Shown: positions 1-7,700 of the stretch, in pieces
How the letters are laid out: each line of letters begins with the position of its first letter
Numbering within the stretch: position 1 is the stretch's first letter
DNA from: an uncultured Pseudophaeobacter sp.
GTDB taxonomy: Bacteria; Pseudomonadota; Alphaproteobacteria; Rhodobacterales; Rhodobacteraceae
Length of the DNA: 64,000 bases
Direction: 5' to 3'
Assembly: GCA_905479575.1 (NCBI GenBank)
Contig: CAJQNB010000076.1
Span: 1-64,000, forward strand
Position numbers and translations under genes: made by a program
Notes under the pieces: model-generated
The model's database searches: none
Told to the model about the DNA's origin: nothing
The model's input: the letters and a program-made list of their open reading frames with translations, nothing else

Positions 1-1
1 C

Positions 2-100
2 CACCGCCTCAACGAAACGCCGCGCAAGTGCCTTGGCTACCGGACGCCCGCTGAGGTCTTTGAAAGCAACCTGATGGAAATTCAGAACCGGTTGGAGTAA
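2..100 (+). pseudogene. IS30-family transposase, C-terminal fragment
   Basis: The frame opens at the window edge and ends in TAA at 98-100. It reads ...LNETPRKCLGYRTPAEVF..., the typical C-terminus of IS30-family DDE transposases (NxTPRKxLGYxTPxE). Only the last 32 residues are in view, so the rest may be intact outside the window. The sequence just downstream (about 113-140, ...gcacttcaccgtgagttcac) resembles the outer end of such elements, which suggests the IS ends there. Calling it broken is an inference; it may simply be cut by the window. Confidence 0.7.
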
Positions 101-128
101 AACGAGATATCAAGAACTGCACTTCACC

Positions 129-365
129 GTGAGTTCACACAGGGCACATTCTAAACTGGGTTGCGAAATTCCCCCTATCTTGCTGGACCTGACGCGTCGG
201 CAGATTTTCAGGCTTTTGAAGCGCTCCCAAACCGAAGGCGCATCGGCGATCCGACATCAATCCGCAAGGCTTATCAACCCTGCGACATTTGAGGTCTCCG
301 GGTCGCTAAGCCTTGCCACTGGCGCGCCCGCAGTGACATTTCTGAAGGGCGTTTACAATCGCTGA
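129..365 (+). pseudogene. ISNCY-like transposase N-terminal remnant
   Basis: The 78-codon frame contains LLDLTRRQIFRLLKR followed by EGASAIRHQSAR (about residues 17-47). This matches the N-terminal helix-turn-helix of ISNCY-type transposases (LsxRQvxRLlKRxxxEGAxaixHxxRG). Just after this motif, where the family normally continues with RGRxxNN, the similarity stops and there is no catalytic domain. It is read as a decayed remnant rather than a gene. It lies directly behind the IS30 end, so the left edge of the window appears to be an insertion hotspot. Confidence 0.5.
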
Positions 366-583
366 AGGCGCGCGCCGCAAGTCCGCTAAAGTTTTCTGCG
401 TTATTTCTATCTGCTGCTCATGCTTCTTTTACCCTCTTGTGACCTCTTTTGGGAACCGATCAGGTTTTTCAGGCGCGCCGTGTCCACAGATGCTGGATCC
501 GGCCTCTATGATGTTTGATCGGGATGTATCGGCTCCACTGAGCTTTGGGGCTGCTGAAAATTAGGTGAAGGCGCGGGTACAGC

Positions 584-3289
584 ATGACAGTCACAGGTGC
601 GGAAAAGAAACCAGCGACAACCAAACGCAGAAGACTGCCCTTCTCCAGTATTGGTGCCAAAATCACCCTGATCCTGCTGGCGCTGGGGGCGGCTACGGCG
701 GTTGGAGGCGTTCTGGTCTCTATGGTTTTTGGCGAGGTTGGCAGCCAGATGCAGCAGCTGTCGGGGGACAAGCTGCCGCATCTTGAGATGAGCCGGAAGC
801 TGGGCGAATCCGCCAGCAAAAGCAAAAATGCCATGACCCGGGTCTTGCTGTCGACAAATGAGGCTGAGCTGGCGGTTGCCGAACAGGCGGTGCTGCAGGC
901 GGCGGAAGCGCTGAGCGCCAGCATTGCGGCCCTGCCGGGGGATGAACAGGAAGGCTTCAAGGTTGAGGCAGCGGAGGCGGCTGAAACTCTAAAAAGCCTG
1001 GTGGGCGCCCGTCGAAGCGCCTTTCAAAATCAGGAGCGGATTGAAACCCAGACCGCTGAATTGCAGGGCTATAGCGAGGCGCTGCAAAGTGAACTTCTGG
1101 TGGTGGCCGACGCGGCCTATCAAAATCTGATGGCGGGGGGCAACGCAACCATCACCCAGGTGGATGGGGTGCTGAGCGATCTGGTGGAGAAACAGTTTGG
1201 CGGCTTGCAGACCCTGCTGGAGGCGCGCGGCGACATCAACCTGTTGTCAGGGGCGGCGCTGGCTCTGGGCCATGTGCGCGATGTCAAAACCCGCAAAACC
1301 CTGGAGGCCATGGCCACCGAGGCGCTTACCCATCTGGAGCCGGTTCTGGATCGGCTGGAAGAGATTGGTCTGGATGCCTTTGGCGCCAAACGGGTGCGCG
1401 AAGGGGTTGAGGTCTTCAGGACCACCCTGAATGCCAGCCGCAAGGAACAGAAAGAAAGCCGCAAAATTGTGATGAAGGCGCGCCAGAGCAGCTCGGCGCC
1501 GTTGTCGCGGGCGCTGGATAAGATGGTCTTTACCCTGTCGATTGCGGCCACCCAGGCCAGCGATAACAACAAGCAGGCGATCCAGGACCTATTGGACAAT
1601 CAGGTGGGGGTTTTGCAGGAACTCTTGCGGGTAACCGGCGCGATCAGCAGCTTCCAGCTGGCGGCTCTGGACGTTGTTGCCGCCTCTGATATTGCCACTG
1701 CAGAAGCCACGATTGCGCCGATACAACAGGCTTCTGAGGTGCTGAACACGTTTATGGACTTCAACGATGGCAGTCTTGCCGCCGAGCTGGAGGGGATGAT
1801 TGCCCTGGCCGACCCCACCCAGGGGCTGGCCGCCTTTAAGGTGGGCTCGCTCAAAGCCAATGAAGCCGCGGCTGCGGCTTCGGATCACACCGCCGAAGTG
1901 GTGTTGAGCATCGCCAATCATGCGGCCGAGCTGGGCGCTGTTAGCCAGGTTGAGATTGCCGAGATGGCCAGTGGCATCACCACCCGCATGGGGCGGGCGC
2001 AACAGCGCATGCAGATGTTGATGCTGGGATTTGCCGGGGTGCTGGTGCTGGCGCTGGTGCTGACCCGGGTGTTGATCACCCGGCCGCTGGCCAGGATCAG
2101 CAAGACCACCGAACAACTGGCCGAGGGCGATCTGAGCCCGGTGCGCGGGTTTGAGCGCGCCAGTGCCGAAATCTACCAGATTGCCTGCGCCCTGTCGGTG
2201 TTCCGGGACGGGCTGGTGGAAAAGGCCGAGAACGAAAAGTCCGCAAAGGCAGAGCGTGACAAGCGCCGCGCCGATCAGACCGCAGCGGTGACCGCCATTG
2301 GCGAAGGCCTGGCGCAGCTGTCGCGAGGCGATCTGACCATTCGCATCCATGATGACATGAGCCCCGGCTACGCCAAGCTGCGCGATGATTTCAACGCCGC
2401 CCTCGAAGGTCTGGAAGTCTCTGTCAGCAGTCTCAGCAGGAGCGGCAAATCCATTGCCGGGGGCACCTCGGAAATCTCCGCCGCCTCGCGCGATCTGTCG
2501 GAGCGATCGGAACGCACTGCGCAGACGCTGGCCAGCACGGCGGCGGCAGTGAACCAGCTTTCGGTCTCAATCTCCCAGACGGCAACCGCATCCGGAGAGG
2601 CCTCGGCCTCGGTGGAGGTGGCGCGGCAGAATGCAGATGAAAGCCTGGATGTGGTGCAACAGACCGTTGCCGCCATGGACAATATCAAAACCAGCTCGGA
2701 CAAGATTGCCAAGATCATTGGGATGATTGAAAACATTGCCAAACAGACCAATCTTCTGGCGCTGAATGCGGGGGTCGAGGCAGCGCGGGCCGGGGAGGTT
2801 GGCAAGGGGTTTGCGGTGGTGGCCTCGGAGGTGCGCACCCTGGCGCATCGCTCCAAGGAAGCGGCCACAGAAATTTCCATCCTGGTGGCTGAAAGCGGCG
2901 AAAACGTCGAGCTGGGCGCCGATCTGGTGACGCGCACCGGCGAGGTGATCGGGGAGATTTCCACCTCTGTGACCAGTGCAGCGACCTTGATGCAGGATAT
3001 TTCCCGGGCCTCATCGGAACAGTCCGGCAATCTGAAAGAGATCAATGCCTCGATGGGCAATCTGGACGATGCCACTGCCAAAAACGCTGCCCTGTTCGAG
3101 GAGGTGACTTCCTCCAGCGTTGGCCTGTCGCAGGAGGCGCAGGCGATGGATTCTGCGCTTGGCGGTTTTCGCACCGGCGGCGGCGCGGCACCGCAGGAGC
3201 TAGGCCAGACGTCAGGCCAGATATCGGGCCAAACGTCGGGCCAGGACAGCTGGGATCTCAGCGCAGAAGATCAGCGCCAGGCCAGCTGA
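584..3289 (+). CDS. methyl-accepting chemotaxis protein
   Basis: Transmembrane chemoreceptor of 901 residues that would relay an extracytoplasmic signal to CheA/CheW and so to the flagellar motor. A basic N-terminus leads into TM1 (about 27-49). A long, mostly helical periplasmic region follows (about 50-472), then TM2 (about 474-496). A HAMP domain begins near ITRPLARI, and a second HAMP-like stretch lies near [10 protein letters not shown]. The signalling domain has the conserved hairpin [16 protein letters not shown] (about 722-737) followed by [13 protein letters not shown]. The C-terminus ends in a Gly-Gln-Ser-rich tail with short GQTSGQ repeats and no obvious CheR-binding pentapeptide. 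The start at 584 has a GAAGG-like site a little far upstream. No other che gene is in the window, so it would use a chemotaxis pathway encoded elsewhere. The ligand cannot be predicted. Confidence 0.93.
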   Translation: MTVTGAEKKPATTKRRRLPFSSIGAKITLILLALGAATAVGGVLVSMVFGEVGSQMQQLSGDKLPHLEMSRKLGESASKSKNAMTRVLLSTNEAELAVAEQAVLQAAEALSASIAALPGDEQEGFKVEAAEAAETLKSLVGARRSAFQNQERIETQTAELQGYSEALQSELLVVADAAYQNLMAGGNATITQVDGVLSDLVEKQFGGLQTLLEARGDINLLSGAALALGHVRDVKTRKTLEAMATEALTHLEPVLDRLEEIGLDAFGAKRVREGVEVFRTTLNASRKEQKESRKIVMKARQSSSAPLSRALDKMVFTLSIAATQASDNNKQAIQDLLDNQVGVLQELLRVTGAISSFQLAALDVVAASDIATAEATIAPIQQASEVLNTFMDFNDGSLAAELEGMIALADPTQGLAAFKVGSLKANEAAAAASDHTAEVVLSIANHAAELGAVSQVEIAEMASGITTRMGRAQQRMQMLMLGFAGVLVLALVLTRVLITRPLARISKTTEQLAEGDLSPVRGFERASAEIYQIACALSVFRDGLVEKAENEKSAKAERDKRRADQTAAVTAIGEGLAQLSRGDLTIRIHDDMSPGYAKLRDDFNAALEGLEVSVSSLSRSGKSIAGGTSEISAASRDLSERSERTAQTLASTAAAVNQLSVSISQTATASGEASASVEVARQNADESLDVVQQTVAAMDNIKTSSDKIAKIIGMIENIAKQTNLLALNAGVEAARAGEVGKGFAVVASEVRTLAHRSKEAATEISILVAESGENVELGADLVTRTGEVIGEISTSVTSAATLMQDISRASSEQSGNLKEINASMGNLDDATAKNAALFEEVTSSSVGLSQEAQAMDSALGGFRTGGGAAPQELGQTSGQISGQTSGQDSWDLSAEDQRQAS

Positions 3290-3362
3290 TGGGACCTGTT
3301 GATGGGTCTGTTGAGCAGGCCCGTTGATTGGATGACTTGAGTCGGTCCTCGGCTGGAGGGTG

Positions 3363-3941
3363 TCAGTTGCCGGAGGCGCTGGAGTGGCGCAGGCCACGAA
3401 AGATCAACATCAGTATCAGCATCAGGAAGAACAGGCCCAACATATCGCCGATCAGATAGGCAATGTAATCCCGTGGGGCGCTGCCAAAGGCGTAGTTGGT
3501 CAACACCGAGCTGATCATGGAAATCACCAGCCCAATCCCCATGATACAGGGCCAGCAGGGCCTGCGGTCCGGCGCCGGTCTGAGATCCTGCCCCAGCAGG
3601 CGCAGCAGAAAGAAACAGGTGGCAGGCACGGTGACGGCAACAGCCATGGCGCTCAGGCGGCTGGGCTCAAAGGCCCCCCAGCCGGCTGCATAGACAAAGC
3701 CCAAGACGACTCCGGGCAGCAATGCCACCACAGAGCGCGGCCCCAGCAGCCAGGCGGCCAGCACCCGCACCCCATGGGGGAGGAACAACAGGCTGGCAGG
3801 ATTGTCAAAAGCGGGAACCAGGATGTTTTGCAGCGGCATCAGCACCTCAAAGGTGGCAAAAAAGGCGCCGATATAGGCCAAAGACACAATGGCGGTCTCT
3901 TTCCCCAGGTTGAGACCTGCCACTGTTCTTGCTGGTGTCAC
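3363..3941 (-). CDS. multi-pass membrane protein, MASE1-like
   Basis: A 192-residue, very hydrophobic protein with about five or six predicted membrane helices and no soluble output domain. The segment ASLLFLPHGVRVLAAWLLG resembles the MASE1 sensory membrane module, in which a WxPxG-like motif precedes a helix. MASE1 is normally fused to GGDEF, EAL or kinase domains, but here it stands alone. The GTG start at 3941 has a good GAGGG site six bases upstream. The gene follows the winged-helix gene by 28 bases on the same strand, so the two are probably cotranscribed. A plain conserved membrane protein of unknown function is the alternative. Confidence 0.6.
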   Translation of the reverse strand: MTPARTVAGLNLGKETAIVSLAYIGAFFATFEVLMPLQNILVPAFDNPASLLFLPHGVRVLAAWLLGPRSVVALLPGVVLGFVYAAGWGAFEPSRLSAMAVAVTVPATCFFLLRLLGQDLRPAPDRRPCWPCIMGIGLVISMISSVLTNYAFGSAPRDYIAYLIGDMLGLFFLMLILMLIFRGLRHSSASGN

Positions 3942-3969
3942 TGCTGCCCTCGTGTATTGCTACCTTGGG

Positions 3970-4263
3970 TTATCTTGCTGGGACCTTAACAATATAATAA
4001 CCACGAACAGAGTTTTTGCACTGTTCCAGGTACCCTTTGCCCTGCAGGGATTTCAGTGCCCGAAAAAAGGTCGGCCGTGAGACATTTTCAAGCAGAGCGT
4101 GTTCTTGCAACAGGGTGGTCTTGACGGCCCCGGCACTGGTGGTGTGATCGCTGGCCGCATAGTAGATATCGCGCTCAACAGTAGAAAGATCCTGCAGCCC
4201 CATGGAACGCTCCATGTCCAAAAGGAGTTTTCTCAATTCTGTCAGTTTGGAAATTTCGGACAT
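3970..4263 (-). CDS. small winged-helix (MarR-like) DNA-binding protein
   Basis: A 97-residue protein from the ATG at 4263 (MSEISKLTEL...). Helices around residues 15-60 are followed by ENVSRPTFFRALKSLQGKGYL and a short beta wing (RGYYIVKV), the layout of a winged helix-turn-helix with the recognition helix at RPTFFRALKSL. It probably acts as a transcription factor. A longer reading back to 4410 exists, but its extra 49 residues are of unusual composition and lack family character, so the internal start was preferred. The ribosome site is weak. Its likely targets are the downstream membrane gene and perhaps the divergent giant gene at 4785; both are inference. Confidence 0.6.
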   Translation of the reverse strand: MSEISKLTELRKLLLDMERSMGLQDLSTVERDIYYAASDHTTSAGAVKTTLLQEHALLENVSRPTFFRALKSLQGKGYLEQCKNSVRGYYIVKVPAR

Positions 4264-4784
4264 ATGGTCTCTGAATAATAAGATCTCTGAAGGGCTGTGC
4301 CCATGGGGGTAATGCTGCCCATTTTGTGCCGAGTGTCGCACAAAAGTAAACAAATTCCTGACGGGCCGTATCATATTGACACTTGAATGTGTTCGCTTAA
4401 ACTTACCCACAGTCCGACAGCTGTGAATAACCGTGAGTGGTGGCGAGTCGAAAAGCTCTTTTTAGCACCTAAAATTTTGGTGGCGCGGGGCCTTTGGGCC
4501 CCGCGTCTGCATCTCCTCTGCCCCACCTTCGCAGTGCGCCACAGTCGGCCCCGGTTTGGGGCCGGGTTTGGAGCCTGGGCCAGCCGTCGTCCTGCGCGCG
4601 GTGCAGGACAGGCCAGCTGGCAGCACAGCTTGGCGTGGGGGGGTAAAAACAGACCTGGCGGGTAAAAAACTGGACCACATTGCCATCTGGGTGCATCCTG
4701 ACCGGGGAGACAGCTGCCGCGGTGGCTTGGAATGGTCTCTGGGTCCTCGGTTTAAGTATTATTATCAGTTAATTAGTTGGGGGA
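4264..4784. other. 521-bp divergent intergenic region, highly structured
   Basis: No credible gene lies here. The region separates the minus-strand winged-helix gene from the plus-strand giant gene. It contains three successive G+C-rich hairpins (4484-4505, 4546-4564, 4590-4608), a 10-bp palindrome GCCAGCTGGC at 4612-4621, and an AT-rich stretch at 4751-4778 immediately before the giant gene's ribosome site (GGGGGA, 4779-4784). Several short overlapping frames exist on both strands but none has a convincing start or composition. I could not find a good -35/-10 pair. Confidence 0.5.
4484..4608 (+). repeat. cluster of three consecutive hairpins
   Basis: Hairpin 1 has a perfect 9-bp stem (CGCGGGGCC, 4484-4492, with 4497-4505). 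Hairpin 2 has a 7-bp stem (CGGCCCC, 4546-4552, with 4558-4564). Hairpin 3 has a 6-bp stem (TCCTGC, 4590-4595, with 4603-4608). None is followed by a T-tract and neither flanking gene ends here, so these are not ordinary terminators. They could be a structured leader of the giant gene, a small RNA, or operator-like repeats. Confidence 0.5.
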
Positions 4785-7700
4785 ATGGCCGTGCCGCTAG
4801 ATGTGGAAACCGTAAAAGAGCTGAAGCAGAAGATTAAACTGGCCCGCAACAAGGAGCTGAGTTTTGCACTGGCTCTGGGTAAAAAGCCGGAAGACTGCGC
4901 CTTGATTATGCACAAGGAGCGGGGCGGTGATAAGCTGTTGTTGCAGGTCAAGAAAATCGACGGCGTGCAGCCGCAGAAATCCTGTTTTGGCACCCTGACG
5001 GTGGATGGCCAGCTGGTGAAACTGGCCTGCCGCAGTGACCCGCCGGCCGGCTTGGTGAAAAACTTCCGAATCTTCTTTCGCAGCAATGGCATTCAGATGA
5101 AGCTGGCGGTTATGGCGCCGGGTGACACCGAGTTCCAGCAGGAGCCCGAGGAGACCGAAGCTGTACCACAGAGCCAGGCCCAGGCTGAACCTCAGGCTGA
5201 AGCTCTGGCTGAACCGGCCCCCGCTGTGCCGGCAGAGCCGGGCGGCACAGGGCAGGCAGAAGCGGCCGCAACACAGGAACTGGCGGCGCTCAAGGCACGA
5301 CTGGCCCGTTGTCGCGATGCAATTGCGCCTCTATCAGGACCGGTCCAGGCCAAGCTGGTCGAGGGGTTGAAACGGGCGGTGGGGCTCTTGTCGAAGGGGG
5401 AGAGCTCCAAGGTCGCGGCCTTGCTGACGCAGTTGGAAAAGGCCCTGGAGCAAGTGGCAAAAGCCCAGGCCGCCAAAGAGGAAGCAGCCAAAGATGAGAC
5501 CGGACCTCAGGATCTCGGTGCTGAGGAGCATAGCGCCCCCGGAGAGACAGAGGCTGCGGAGCCAGAGACAGCCACAGAGGATCCCGCTGCCGGGCGCTGG
5601 CAACAGGCTTTTTCCAAGTTAGAGCCGCATGTGACGCGGGTTTTGGCCGAGACACATGGGGAGATCGCCAAGATCCAGGCGCTCTGGGACTATGGTAAGG
5701 GTAAGGCTGCGACAGGTGATTTTACCGCTGCGCTGAAATCGGTGGGCCCATTGTCAACGCTATTGGCTCAGGCGGCGGAGGCCGCAAAAGCGGCGCGCGC
5801 AGCTGACCTGCCCCCCCCTGATGAGGCCGCAACCGAGACGGCACCCACCGAGGTGCAGCCCCTTGCGCAGTCAGGCCCTAAGCCACCGGAACAGGCCGAG
5901 CAAAGGGCAAGCGGCCCTAAGAAAGAAAGTGAGACCCCCGACAAGCCGGATGTCGAAGACCCGGCCAAGAAACAGGCCCTGGCCAAAATTGAAACCGCGC
6001 GCGGCGAGATGACTCGGGTTCAGGGGCTGATTGCCTCATTCGGCGCCCCTGCCCCCGGCCCCTGGGCCACGGCGATGCAGCGCGCCGCCGCACTTTTGGG
6101 GATCGCGCCGGAGAAGAAGGTTGCAGAGCTGGAACAGGCCGCCGCTGATGCCACCAGGCTGATGGTGGCGCTGGAGCCGCAGGTGAAAGAACTTAGCGAG
6201 GACAAAAAGACCTGGGCGCAGACCTATCCGCTCTTTACCGCGCGGCTGGTGCCAATCAAGGCCCATGCGATGAAGAGCATCGATCCGGTCAAGACCAAGC
6301 TGGAGGCGATGGAGGCGGAGATCACTGCGGCACAGGCCGAGGCTGCCAAGTTCGACTTCAAGAAGGCTTCGGGCGGTATTGTCTCTTTTCTCAGCCGGGG
6401 CGATGCGCTGGAGGCCCAGGCCGATGATCTGGCCCATTATCGTCAAATCCAGGCTGATCGGCTGAGCCTGGTCACCCCGCGTCGCACCAAGGCTTCGACC
6501 CGGGCACCGATCCAGGCCAGTATCGACGAGCTGGGCGATACCTATGATGAGGGCGTTACCAAGGCTGGGGCCGAGGATTATGAGGCCGCGGTCCGGCTGA
6601 TGAACAAGATCCCGGCCCTGGCCGATCAGGTGGATCTTTTGCTCAAGCGTGAGCGCAGCACAACCTGGCTGCTGGGCAAGGTGAACACTGCCCTGACCAC
6701 GCTCAACGCCCTGCCCGCCAATGTAAAAGCGGTGCTGCAGGCAGGGATCGACCGCTGTCAGGCCGCCTATGACGCCTGTCAGCCGGGGGTGGAGCCGGAT
6801 GTCATCAAGGCCGCCGAAAAACTGACTCTGGCGCGGCGCGAATGTAATGACCTGGAGGCGCGCGGCAAAAAGGCCAAGGGCTATGTTGATCAGCGCGCGG
6901 TCTTTGATGCCCGGCTGAATGATTTCAAGGCCCATGCCGGCAAGGCGGGCATTGACGATGTGATCGCCGGGATGGAGGCTGCCTCTGCCAGTGCCGCCTC
7001 GGATGCAATCCTGCGCAAATTCGACAGCGCCACCCGCATTCTGGCGGCAGATCAGGGCAATTGGCCCGCCTATAAGACCCGCGCGGATGACTATCTGGCC
7101 TATAAGACCAAACGCGACGCGCTAGAGGCACGTCTGGCTGCCCTGCGTAAACTGCCCGAGGCGGCAGCCGCCACGGCTGAGCTGGCGATCTGTGATGGCC
7201 ATCTGCGTGCAGCGGGCACCCATGGGGCGACGCGCGATTACAAAAGCGCGCTGGACAGCGTCATCGTCGGCGATGCGGCGGCAGATGTGGCCAAAAACCT
7301 GATCGAGATGCGGGCTGAGCTGGCCAAATTGAAAAAGGATGATGTGCTGGCGGCAGTGGACAAGGATGTGGTGGCTGCCTTCAAGACTTATGGTGATCTG
7401 GAAAAATATGTCGAAGGCAAGGACGGTGGCACATTTGCCAGTCTGCGCGCCGCCGCCGCCGCCGAGGCGCAAAAGGGACGCGACGCCTCCATGGGTGCTA
7501 GCCCGGACCTGGGCAAGGTGCGCGACCATCTGGCCGCCGCAATCAAGGCGCTGGAGAATGTGCTTAATCAGGTGGCTTGCAAAGGCAGCTTCACCAGTCT
7601 GAGAACCACGGTTGCCCCTATAGTAGAGACTGAATTACCCACAGCAAACACCGCCAATGACACTTGTCTGGCCACGGAGGTTCACGCCTTGACCCAGCTT

